DNA of 8,255 bases from JALRHH01 sp964638875 (GCA_964638875.1 CAZXBL010000038.1:1-8255), one strand, 5' to 3'. Positions 1 to 6,096 are shown, counted from the stretch's first letter. Program-made: numbers and translations. The notes: generated from the sequence alone by a model not told the origin.

Positions 1-37
1 TACTTATAAATATCTAGTATTTTTGATCCACCTTCGG

Positions 38-43
38 TATAAT
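38..43 (+). promoter_or_regulatory. Possible -10 box upstream of the tRNA-Gln region
   Basis: A perfect TATAAT hexamer stands at 38-43, about 115 bases before the truncated tRNA-like copy. No convincing -35 lies 16-18 bases upstream, where the sequence reads roughly TAGTAT. No equally good promoter was seen directly before the intact tRNA at 347, so this box could drive both RNA units as one transcript. The region is AT-rich, so a chance match is possible. The rest of 1-159 holds no gene that I can support. Confidence 0.25.
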
Positions 44-159
44 CACCTCTTGTAGTCAGAATTATCTGATTTTATATCGTCCTAGATATATTAGAGATTC
101 GCCATCGGTGAGTCGAGCCCATTTAACAATTTCGAATACTTCTCTCCTGGCTACCCTAT

Positions 160-306
160 TGGGGATTCGCCAAGTGGTAAGGCACTGGTTTCTGGTACCA
201 GCATTCGGGGTGAAGATTGCCAGCGGCAATCTGCAAGGCAACCTTCACTTGAAAACTTGTTTTCAAAGATGAAGTTGCGGGCCTGCCGGAGGGAGGTCGA
301 ATTCCT
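160..306 (+). ncRNA. Truncated tRNA-Gln-like copy with structured tail
   Basis: Bases 160-210 match the first 51 bases of the intact tRNA-Gln at 347-397 with only two differences (165-166, in the acceptor stem); 167-210 is an identical 44-base block covering the D-arm, the anticodon arm with anticodon CTG and the variable loop. After 210 the copies diverge. No 3' acceptor strand matching TGGGGAT follows, so this cannot fold as a normal tRNA. Instead 210-248 forms nested stems (GTGAA with TTCAC, enclosing GATTGCC-AGC-GGCAATC), and 249-266 is a 7-bp hairpin with a CTTG loop. A T-arm-like remnant (GGTCGAATTCC, 295-305) and a T-run (306-310) follow. It may be a decaying tRNA duplicate or a tRNA-derived regulatory RNA. 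The preserved pairing in the tail favours a structured RNA, but function is unproven. Confidence 0.5.
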
Positions 307-318
307 TTTTAACAATCT

Positions 319-439
319 GATTCAGTTTATCTCTCTTGGCTCCCTATGGGGTGTCGCCAAGTGGTAAGGCACTGGTTTCTGGTACCAGCATTCGGGGGTT
401 CGAATCCCTCCACCCCAGCCAAGAGAAATACACTGAATC
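319..439 (+). repeat. Inverted repeat flanking the tRNA-Gln
   Basis: Bases 319-340 and 418-439 are reverse complements at 20 of 22 positions, with mismatches at 331/427 and 327/431; the inner nine pairs (TCTCTTGGC with GCCAAGAGA) are perfect. The downstream arm begins at the discriminator base and includes the encoded CCA. In the precursor RNA the 5' leader would therefore extend the acceptor stem by up to 22 positions, leaving only TCCCTA (341-346) as a 5' bulge. This is longer than ordinary tRNA leader-trailer complementarity. Confidence 0.7.
347..421 (+). tRNA. tRNA-Gln (anticodon CUG)
   Basis: A complete cloverleaf can be drawn. The acceptor is TGGGGTG (347-353) with CACCCCA (411-417). 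The D-stem is GCC/GGC (356-358, 368-370) with GG in the loop. The anticodon stem is CTGGT/ACCAG (372-376, 384-388) around loop TTCTGGT, with anticodon CTG at 379-381. The T-stem is GGGGG/CCCTC with one wobble around TTCGAAT (399-405). The discriminator is G418, and CCA (419-421) is encoded. The weak U1-A72 pair and G73 are known glutamine identity elements, which supports the assignment. The gene sits in a long flanking inverted repeat (319-340 with 418-439), and a 5' truncated-tail copy lies 187 bases upstream. The anticodon reads CAG codons. Confidence 0.95.
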
Positions 440-471
440 CTTCCACCCCTTCTATACTATTGGTTTTTTAT

Positions 472-500
472 TTGACCCTCTATAAACTTAAAGGTACAAA
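472..500 (+). promoter_or_regulatory. Possible promoter of the VOC gene at 519
   Basis: TTGACC (472-477) is followed after exactly 17 bases by TACAAA (495-500), which matches four of six positions of TATAAT. Transcription would begin near 507, directly at the ribosome binding site of the gene at 519, giving a very short leader. A T-run at 464-469 lies just upstream but has no clear hairpin. The -10 match is mediocre. Confidence 0.35.
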
Positions 501-518
501 GTATACGGAGGGCGTGAT

Positions 519-884
519 ATGGAAATGAAACTTGAACTTGTAGGGGTACCTGTAACTGATGTCGACAGGGCGAAAGATTTTTACGTCAAAGCAGGCTTTA
601 ACGCAGATCACGACCAGCGGGTTAACGAAAACTTACGTTTTGTGCAACTAACGCCACCCGGCTCTGCTTGCTCAATCTGTATTGGCCAAGGGATCACAAG
701 TGCCAAACCAGGATCGTTGGATATGTTACAAATGGTTGTTGCCGACGCACAAGCAGCTCATGACGAGCTAAAAGAGCGTGGTATTGATGTCAGTGAAGTT
801 GATGAGCAAGCATGGGGTAAGTTCGTGTACTTTAGTGACCCAGATGGAAACAAGTGGGCACTACAAGAATTGCCACCTCGTTAA
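519..884 (+). CDS. VOC (glyoxalase/bleomycin-resistance fold) family protein
   Basis: This is a single vicinal-oxygen-chelate domain of 121 residues, normal for stand-alone members. The N-terminal half starts with the strand-helix signature VPVTDVDRAKDFYVKAGF (residues 10-27). The C-terminal half ends with FSDPDGNKWALQE (105-117), where Glu117 sits at a usual metal-ligand position. The other usual His/Glu ligand positions are not obvious in the first strand (LVGVPV) or around LDMLQMVV (67-74), so metal dependence and substrate cannot be assigned. GGAGGG at 507-512, six bases before the ATG at 519, fixes the start. The next gene begins eight bases after the TAA stop, so the two are probably cotranscribed. 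VOC proteins of this type are often annotated as glyoxalases; I infer only the fold. The protein is cytoplasmic, with no signal or membrane segment. Confidence 0.85.
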   Translation: MEMKLELVGVPVTDVDRAKDFYVKAGFNADHDQRVNENLRFVQLTPPGSACSICIGQGITSAKPGSLDMLQMVVADAQAAHDELKERGIDVSEVDEQAWGKFVYFSDPDGNKWALQELPPR

Positions 885-892
885 ACTAAAGC

Positions 893-1423
893 ATGACAGA
901 AAAATTTCTTGATATGTTAGCTGTTGGAGGCAAGTCAAACTCTCTCGGCAGAGCAAATGAGGTTGTAGGACTTGTATTAAACGACAAAGCCCGACTAGAG
1001 GAACTGTATGGTTGTGTGTTTGATAGCGATGCTTGGGTAAGAATGCGTGCGATAGACAGCATCGAAAAGATTTGCCGGGTACACCCAACATGGATCAAGC
1101 CCTACATAGATAGATTCCAAGACGAGCTTGTAGCTAGCACTCAACCATCTGTCCAGTGGCATCTCGCTGAGATGTTTGGCGAAGTTGATTTGAATGACAA
1201 ACAGAGAAATTATGCAATAACCTGGCTGGAACAACTACTATCTTCAGAAGACATTGACTGGATAGTCGCAGCAAACGCCATGAAGACATTGTTCAAGTTC
1301 ACTAATGACGGTTCTTTTTCCAAAGCCAAAATGGTTTCACTGCTCAAAACTCAGCAAAATCACAAATCTAACGCTGTTATCAAGAGAGCTAACAAATTCC
1401 TAGAAGAGCTCTCAGCAGAATAG
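893..1423 (+). CDS. HEAT-repeat-like helical protein, function unknown
   Basis: The 176-residue soluble protein is rich in predicted helices that fall into antiparallel-looking pairs: about 33-42 and 45-62, 67-80 and 86-96, 103-117 and 121-136, 142-152 and 158-174. The second helices carry repeat-like spacing (SDAWVRMRAIDSIEKI, QPSVQWHLAEMF, DIDWIVAANAMKTLFKF), typical of HEAT/armadillo-type solenoids that bind proteins. Cys41 and Cys61 are the only cysteines. No catalytic motif, signal peptide or membrane segment is visible. ATG at 893 follows the VOC stop by eight bases without a clear Shine-Dalgarno, which suggests translational coupling. It may act as a scaffold or adaptor; a relation to DNA-alkylation-repair-type HEAT proteins is possible but not shown. 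The stop is TAG. Confidence 0.75.
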   Translation: MTEKFLDMLAVGGKSNSLGRANEVVGLVLNDKARLEELYGCVFDSDAWVRMRAIDSIEKICRVHPTWIKPYIDRFQDELVASTQPSVQWHLAEMFGEVDLNDKQRNYAITWLEQLLSSEDIDWIVAANAMKTLFKFTNDGSFSKAKMVSLLKTQQNHKSNAVIKRANKFLEELSAE

Positions 1424-1433
1424 CGGCTTATTT

Positions 1434-1442
1434 TGTTATACT
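1434..1442 (+). promoter_or_regulatory. Extended -10 promoter of the LCP gene, near-leaderless
   Basis: TGTTATACT forms an extended -10 (TGn followed by TATACT at 1437-1442). No good -35 is present, which is tolerated for extended -10 promoters. The expected start near 1449-1450 lies only four or five bases before the ATG at 1454. No Shine-Dalgarno precedes that ATG (the sequence reads GTTAACTAACT), which agrees with a nearly leaderless message. Confidence 0.45.
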
Positions 1443-1453
1443 GTTAACTAACT

Positions 1454-2680
1454 ATGGATACAGATTTCCAGCCGAAGCGAAAACCTGACGCTGATAGTCG
1501 CTATGATGTTAACCGCACGTTGACTTCATACCAGCCATCCCAGGAGGCTCCTCGTGTCCGTGAGGCCGTTCTTGACCCCAATCAATCCCTGCAGGGTGTA
1601 GCCGATCAAGAAAACACTTCTGTTGAACACCAAGAACCAGTCAAAGCTAAGCGAAAATTTGGCTGGAAGCGAGCACTGCTTGTCCTATTCTTGGTGCTTA
1701 TCACACCACTGCTCATCATTGGCATTTGGGACTACCGTAATGCATCAGCAGCGAGTGAGAAAATGTTTGGGTCCAGCAACCTGCTTGTCGGCTTATTACC
1801 GACAGGGCTTGAAAAGACCAATGGCAGAACCAACATTTTGGTTATCGGCAACTCTGTTGATGATAATGGTCATGGTGGTGCCGCGCTAACAGATACTATT
1901 CTGATCGTTAGCTTAGACAAAGAGAAGAAAACTGGTTTTATGCTCAGCGTGCCTCGCGACCTATATGTCAAAATACCTGACTATGGATCAGCCAAAATCA
2001 ACGAAGCTCACCAAGCCGGCGAGAAAAGTGGATTCAGCGAAGCTGGCTATCAGTCAGGTGGCGTTGGCTTATTATCCAAAGTCATCAAAGAGAGTTTTGA
2101 TCTAAATATCCATTACTCGGTCACGGTGAGCTATAACGCCGTCAAAGATATCACAAACTCACTAGATGGCATAACTGTAAATATTGAGAGCACTGATCCC
2201 CGTGGTATTTATGACCCTAACTTTAAGCCAGAAGAAGGCGGGGCCCTGCAGCTTACTAATGGTCAGCATGAAATCGACGGCCAGACCGCGCTGCGCCTAA
2301 CCCGTGCCAGGGGCTCGACCTATGGTTCATACGGATTCCCACGATCTGACTTTGACCGCACCAAAAATCAACAGAAAGTATTTGCTGCTATTAAGACCGA
2401 AATCAGCCCTAAATTCATATTAGACCCTAGGGAAAATAAAGATTTCTTTAATGCCGTTGCAGATAATGTGCAAACCAATATTGGCCTGCGCGAGGTGCTA
2501 CCACTTTACTTACTAATGAACTCCGTGCCGGATAACAGCATGCGACAAGTAAACCTGGGCGACGTTGATAAAAAGAATTACCTCTCTAGCTACGGTACCC
2601 GAAATGGGCAATTAGCGCTCATCCCGGCTGCTGGTTTGCATGATTTCAGTGATATCCAAACCCTGCTGAAGAGTCTCTAA
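1454..2680 (+). CDS. LCP family (LytR-CpsA-Psr) envelope glycopolymer transferase
   Basis: LCP proteins attach undecaprenyl-linked glycopolymers to peptidoglycan or other surface acceptors, acting outside the membrane. This 408-residue protein has a polar N-terminal cytoplasmic region (1-70), a basic KRKFGWKR patch, one membrane segment (about 73-91), then an external LCP domain (about 126-316). Recognisable motifs are TDTILIVSLD (146-155), SVPRDLYV (165-172, with the conserved Arg168 and Asp169), GSAKINEAH (178-186), and the Arg-rich RLTRARGSTYG with DFDRTKNQQ (281-307), whose arginines bind the polyprenyl phosphate. The 70-residue cytoplasmic tail is longer than in many family members. The gene has its own near-leaderless promoter. 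Its TAA stop overlaps the TAG stop of the convergent oxidoreductase gene. The family call is secure; the polymer transferred is unknown. Confidence 0.92.
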   Translation: MDTDFQPKRKPDADSRYDVNRTLTSYQPSQEAPRVREAVLDPNQSLQGVADQENTSVEHQEPVKAKRKFGWKRALLVLFLVLITPLLIIGIWDYRNASAASEKMFGSSNLLVGLLPTGLEKTNGRTNILVIGNSVDDNGHGGAALTDTILIVSLDKEKKTGFMLSVPRDLYVKIPDYGSAKINEAHQAGEKSGFSEAGYQSGGVGLLSKVIKESFDLNIHYSVTVSYNAVKDITNSLDGITVNIESTDPRGIYDPNFKPEEGGALQLTNGQHEIDGQTALRLTRARGSTYGSYGFPRSDFDRTKNQQKVFAAIKTEISPKFILDPRENKDFFNAVADNVQTNIGLREVLPLYLLMNSVPDNSMRQVNLGDVDKKNYLSSYGTRNGQLALIPAAGLHDFSDIQTLLKSL

Positions 2681-4165
2681 TACCCACTGAATAAATCTGT
2701 TTTAATGGAACGCTCTGCCACGCCGAGTGATCGCAAGACTTTCTTGATATGGCGAATCATAATAGGAGGTCCAGATACATAGGGTTTTCTTTCCACTAGA
2801 TCTGGCACGTGTTTTTTAAGTTGTTCTGCATTGAGGGGCGCAGGGTCGGCTACGTATATAGCTCTTAGTCCAGCTGGTTTGGCGGCATCAAAAATATCTC
2901 TAAACATAAATTCGTCCTGGTTTTTTACCAAATAGAGTAAAACAATGTCACATTTCTGTCCTGTATCACTTAAGTGCTTAATCATACTGCGATATGGTGT
3001 GATACCAACGCCGCCGGCAATAAGTAGCATTTTCTGCGACTCACCCCTTGGCAAAACAAAACTTCCAGCAACCTGCCCGGCTAGTATGTTATCCCCCACT
3101 TTCATGGCCTGGAACGTTTGCTTAAAGCGGCTCGGCTTAGTGGGAATACGCACTCCGATATGTACGGTGTCCTCAGTTGGCGACGACGCAATAGTGAAGG
3201 TACGACGGTTACCCCGATCATCTTGCTTATCTACTGGCATGGTAACTTCCATATACTGACCCGGCTGTGAATTGAGCGCTGCTTCGGGGGCAAATTCAAA
3301 ATCATACAATTCTTCAGTAATTTTATGCTTCGCGATTAGTTTCAGCGTCCATCGTCTCTTTGAGCCGACAATAAATGCATAGACATTAGCGACTAACAGC
3401 GCCATTTCTGGATAAATATAGACCTGTCCAAGTTTCAAGTGTGCTGCAAACAATACACCGGTCAGCGCCGNNNNNNNNNNCAAAATTCAACTGCTGTTGA
3501 CTGGCTTGAGGCTTTGTTGTCTGTTCTGTCATATTTTTAGTACCAAGGAATATGAGTGGTGAGGCAAATAAAAGTAATTCTAAGCTTTCACTAGCCCCCA
3601 CAGCGCCTAAAGCTGCTATAAAAATAGCCGTTATTACCGATACCACCGCAAAAACACCTACCATCGATAGCCGTCGTGTTTTACGTGCAATAAGTAACCC
3701 AAGGATGAGTGTGAATATCCATAGTGAATTAGAACCTACCCACCATGAGATGCTACCAAGACCCAGTGCGCCCACCGCAAAGGCACCAAATGCCGCTGGG
3801 TTAAAGATATGCTTGCCTCGCCATACAATTAAATACTTTGAGGCAATCGCAATCACCGCAGCCAGTGCCAAAGCCAATGCTTTGCCAGGTGACAAGTTGG
3901 GCGAAACTAAAAAGAATAAGATGAGACACGTGATAAGTCCTGACTCAGCATTTGCGGCTACGCCCCAGATCCGAGGCAACGCTTGGTTAGCAATAAAGCC
4001 AGCTGTCAGAATAATTAGCAACGAACCGATCATGTGCACAGGGCTATAGTCAAGAACACCTGTAAAACTAAAAATAATCGTCACAAGGGCTAGTAAACTC
4101 AGACCGTAGGTGATCAATCGATACATTGTAATACCGTTCAGCATATCGTCAATTTTCCGTAACAC
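2677..4165 (-). CDS. RnfD/NqrB-like membrane protein fused to a ferredoxin-NAD(P)+ reductase-type domain (gene crossed by an assembly gap)
   Basis: Two open frames on this strand flank the N run at 3471-3480 and read as one protein of roughly 490 residues. The N-terminal part (residues 1-228) is hydrophobic, with about eight membrane segments and the RnfD/NqrB-type motifs KHIFNPAAFG (118-127) and LGTKNMTEQTTKP (207-219). After the gap come two more hydrophobic stretches, then a reductase module: RRTFTIASSP binds FAD, GSFVLP follows, LLIAGGVGITPYRSM binds the NAD(P)H pyrophosphate, YVSGPPIM is the Cys-less CGPP equivalent, and FSGY closes the chain. It probably carries electrons from NAD(P)H through FAD to a membrane acceptor. 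GTG at 4165 is chosen because GGAGG lies six bases upstream. The frames differ by one, so the real gap should be a multiple of three bases. It follows apbE by 12 bases and is probably cotranscribed with it and the FMN-binding gene. Confidence 0.85.
3471..3480. other. Assembly gap (10 Ns)
   Basis: Ten unresolved bases fall inside the oxidoreductase gene, between the eighth and ninth hydrophobic segments. The round number suggests a placeholder of unknown true length. Codons on the two sides are joined in frame only if the true length is 9, 12 or another multiple of three, or if the flanks overlap. The apparent separate reading frames that run through the Ns (a TTG start at 3483 and a tail reading to 3386) are artefacts. 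Confidence 0.95.
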
Positions 4166-4177
4166 TACAGCCCTCCT

Positions 4178-5080
4178 TTAGCTTTCATCGAAAAAAGTCG
4201 CGGGGAAATTTGGAGAATACTCAAGCGAATAGTCTTGTTTGATTATGGCATATTCAAATGAGAAATGTTGCTGTAGATATCTTGGCTCTACAAAAAAGAG
4301 CGCTGTCGATAACCCATCAGCAATTAGGGCAGTTTCGGCAATTACCCAGAGTGCTTGTATATGTTTTGGCGACTCCGTTGATTTTGGGTTGATGATGTGG
4401 TGATGTGAACCCCAGTTGCGCAAATGAATTGATGAACCACATAAACTCTGGTTCGCTATATGGGCCATCCCTACAGCAAGGCTACGATCTTCGGGATGCT
4501 GCAGTGCGATCTCTACAGGATTCTCATTTTCTGAAAACACCTTTATGTCTCCGCCCGCATCTACAATCGCTTCTGTTACCCCAAAATCTTTTAAAAGTTC
4601 ACAAATAATATCAACGAGGTAACCCTTACCTGCTGCCCCAAAATCCAGCAACACTGGACGATCTATAGTAACAGTATTCTCTTTTCGTTTAAGTATCCCG
4701 AAGGGAGGTGCTATCGTCTTTTGCTGAAATTTCAAGCTGTAATTGGCATCGTAACCCGCATCGGCAAGTGTGTTGCCAATTAGTGGTGATACCAACCCAT
4801 TTGTCACTTCATACAGCTTTTCATACATTTCAAAAAGTGACTGGCTGTCAGCCGGGAACTCGTAGGCGCCAGCTCTCTGAGATACAGCTGTGACTAGTGA
4901 ATCATCACGGAAACGCGAGTATGTTTTATCAAATGTCTCTATTCGATTCAGAATACTGCGTTCTAGTTTTTCGGTAGAACTCTGACTGGGCACATAATCA
5001 ATTTGCCAGTGGGTACCAATTGCCTCAAAGGAAAACGTATTACGCTTTAGCTTGAGATCGGATTTGCTCGAGGGCTTCAT
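4178..5080 (-). CDS. apbE: ApbE family FAD:protein FMN transferase
   Basis: ApbE moves the FMN half of FAD onto a Thr or Ser of a target protein, using Mg2+. The 300 residues contain the family landmarks: FEAIGTHW (18-25), SRFRDDS (55-61), NGLVSPL (94-100), DFGAAGKGYLVD (146-157), VDAGGD (173-178), SHHHIINP (225-232) and ADGLSTAL (254-261), whose Asp255 is a metal-ligand position. There is no signal peptide, lipobox or membrane segment, so it is predicted to be cytoplasmic. The ATG at 5080 overlaps the end of the FMN-binding gene by 41 bases; no later ATG, GTG or TTG precedes the conserved FEAIGTHW, and only a minimal AGG lies six bases upstream. The adjacent FMN-binding protein is its obvious substrate, and the membrane oxidoreductase follows directly. 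Confidence 0.92.
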   Translation of the reverse strand: MKPSSKSDLKLKRNTFSFEAIGTHWQIDYVPSQSSTEKLERSILNRIETFDKTYSRFRDDSLVTAVSQRAGAYEFPADSQSLFEMYEKLYEVTNGLVSPLIGNTLADAGYDANYSLKFQQKTIAPPFGILKRKENTVTIDRPVLLDFGAAGKGYLVDIICELLKDFGVTEAIVDAGGDIKVFSENENPVEIALQHPEDRSLAVGMAHIANQSLCGSSIHLRNWGSHHHIINPKSTESPKHIQALWVIAETALIADGLSTALFFVEPRYLQQHFSFEYAIIKQDYSLEYSPNFPATFFDES

Positions 5081-5537
5081 CGAATGCCTGGGTCGTTAAT
5101 GAGGAACCTGAAACGCTGTCTAATTCCAATCCATCAATAGCTTTTCCAATAACCCTGGACTTATAGCCCTGCTGAAACATACTCTGATACTCTTCTGACT
5201 CACGCTGGTTTGCGTCCTGCGTAACATCAACTGCTGTGACTGCGTTGTCTTTGAGCGTCAGAACGACCTTAATATCTTCCTCCCCACCAGGGCTTGGGTA
5301 TGTATCAGAAACTGTATAGGTCCCGTCCTTGTACGTGGCACCTTCATCAGAGTCAGCTGTATTTTCTACCTCGGAACTTATTGAAGCCATTTCCTGCTGG
5401 CTTGTAGATGTATCCCTGGTATTTGAGGCTTGTTGTTCGTCCTTCTTGTTTAGCATACTGGCGGCAATCGCAATCAGTGCTACTGCAGCAATAATTATTG
5501 CCCCTGCTATTATCTTGTTCTTACCGTTTGGTTGCAC
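5040..5537 (-). CDS. Membrane-anchored FMN-binding domain protein (ApbE substrate)
   Basis: The 165-residue protein has a basic start (QPNGKNK), one hydrophobic segment (about 9-29), a polar Ser/Thr/Glu-rich linker (30-67) and an FMN-binding domain (about 68-163) of the type found in RnfG/NqrC. The flavinylation motif is DSVSGSSLTT (140-149), matching the Dxx[S/T]G[A/S][S/T] pattern, so Ser146 is the expected covalent FMN site. There is no lipobox cysteine; the protein would stay anchored by its N-terminal helix, probably with the flavin domain outside. The start is GTG at 5537, supported by AAGGGGA about eight bases upstream and by a good promoter at 5565-5593. It is the first gene of the flavin module, followed by apbE (41-base overlap) and the RnfD/FNR gene. 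Confidence 0.88.
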   Translation of the reverse strand: MQPNGKNKIIAGAIIIAAVALIAIAASMLNKKDEQQASNTRDTSTSQQEMASISSEVENTADSDEGATYKDGTYTVSDTYPSPGGEEDIKVVLTLKDNAVTAVDVTQDANQRESEEYQSMFQQGYKSRVIGKAIDGLELDSVSGSSLTTQAFDEALEQIRSQAKA

Positions 5538-5564
5538 GTATCAGTTCCCCTTTAGTTAGTACCC

Positions 5565-5593
5565 ATTATGATATGAGACACTGCTGAGTACAA
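5565..5593 (-). promoter_or_regulatory. Promoter of the flavin electron-transfer operon
   Basis: On the minus strand TTGTAC (5588-5593) and CATAAT (5565-5570) are separated by exactly 17 bases. The start would lie near 5558, about 20 bases before the GTG at 5537, leaving room for the AAGGGGA ribosome site. The promoter begins two bases beyond the stop codon of the PhnB-like gene, and no terminator hairpin lies between, so read-through from the ArsR operon may also contribute. Confidence 0.5.
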
Positions 5594-5595
5594 GC

Positions 5596-6087
5596 TTAAG
5601 AATTGAATGCCTCGCGAAGCTTAGCCAAGTCTAGCTTATGCATTTGTAACATCGCCTGGAATGCCTTTGGGCCACGGATAGGGTCTTTGTGCATTTCTAG
5701 TAACTCTTCTGGCATAACTTGCCAGCTCAGCCCATATTTGTCCTTGCACCAGCCACACATTTCGGATTCCGGCACTGCCGATAGTTTTTCCCAAAAGTAA
5801 TCGAGCTCCTCTTGGTCTTTGCAGTAAATAGAGAAAGATACTGCTTCGTTAAATTTGAAGGTTGAATCAGCGTTAATGGCCACAAATTGCTGTCCAGCTA
5901 ACTCGTATTCAATAGTCAGTACCTTGCCGGTCATTGATTTCTGAAAGTCTTCTAGAAACTCTTCTGCTGGGTAATACGAGGTACTAATTATTTTGCTGTC
6001 AGGAAAGACAGAGACATAAAAATCAACTGCCTCCTTGGCATTGCCGTCAAACCACAGGTTCGGTGTAACTTTACTAAGATTTGCCAT
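5596..6087 (-). CDS. PhnB-like VOC family protein
   Basis: This matches the PhnB-like (3-demethylubiquinone methyltransferase-like, a historical misnomer) branch of the VOC superfamily over its full 163 residues. Signatures are PNLWFDGNAKEAVDFYVSVF (9-28), GKVLTIEYELAGQQFVAIN (54-72), DQEELDYFWEKL (91-102), CGWCKDKYGLSWQVMP (111-126) and AFQAMLQMHKLDLAKLREAF (142-161). The loop usually holding GGP is ADST here (73-76). The family has no methyltransferase activity by structure; the true reaction is unknown. The ATG at 6087 has AGGGGA a few bases upstream and starts nine bases after the AHSA1 gene. ArsR/AHSA1/PhnB sets recur in many bacteria, which suggests one regulated response. The protein is cytoplasmic. 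Confidence 0.9.
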   Translation of the reverse strand: MANLSKVTPNLWFDGNAKEAVDFYVSVFPDSKIISTSYYPAEEFLEDFQKSMTGKVLTIEYELAGQQFVAINADSTFKFNEAVSFSIYCKDQEELDYFWEKLSAVPESEMCGWCKDKYGLSWQVMPEELLEMHKDPIRGPKAFQAMLQMHKLDLAKLREAFNS

Positions 6088-6096
6088 GATTTTCCC

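Noticed and set aside
210..290. Group I intron within the first tRNA copy
   Set aside because: The insert is too short, the expected P3-P8 core is not seen, and no matching 3' acceptor strand follows.
160..421. tRNA duplication as attachment sites of an integrated element
   Set aside because: Integrases usually copy the 3' half of a tRNA, while here the 5' part is duplicated; only about 140 bases lie between the copies and no integrase is present.
461..473. Rho-independent terminator after tRNA-Gln
   Set aside because: There is a T-run at 464-469, but no stable GC-rich stem lies directly before it.
346..528. Open frame of 60 codons across the tRNA-Gln
   Set aside because: It lies on top of a complete tRNA and its trailer and has no ribosome site; the real gene starts at 519.
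1623..1889. Frame of 88 codons inside the LCP gene
   Set aside because: It overlaps the membrane helix and LCP domain coding in another frame, without a start signal or recognisable product.
3552..4049. Long plus-strand frame of 165 codons opposite the RnfD-like gene
   Set aside because: It is antisense to a hydrophobic gene with clear family motifs, has no ribosome site, and its basic, low-complexity product looks like a mirror of membrane-helix codons.
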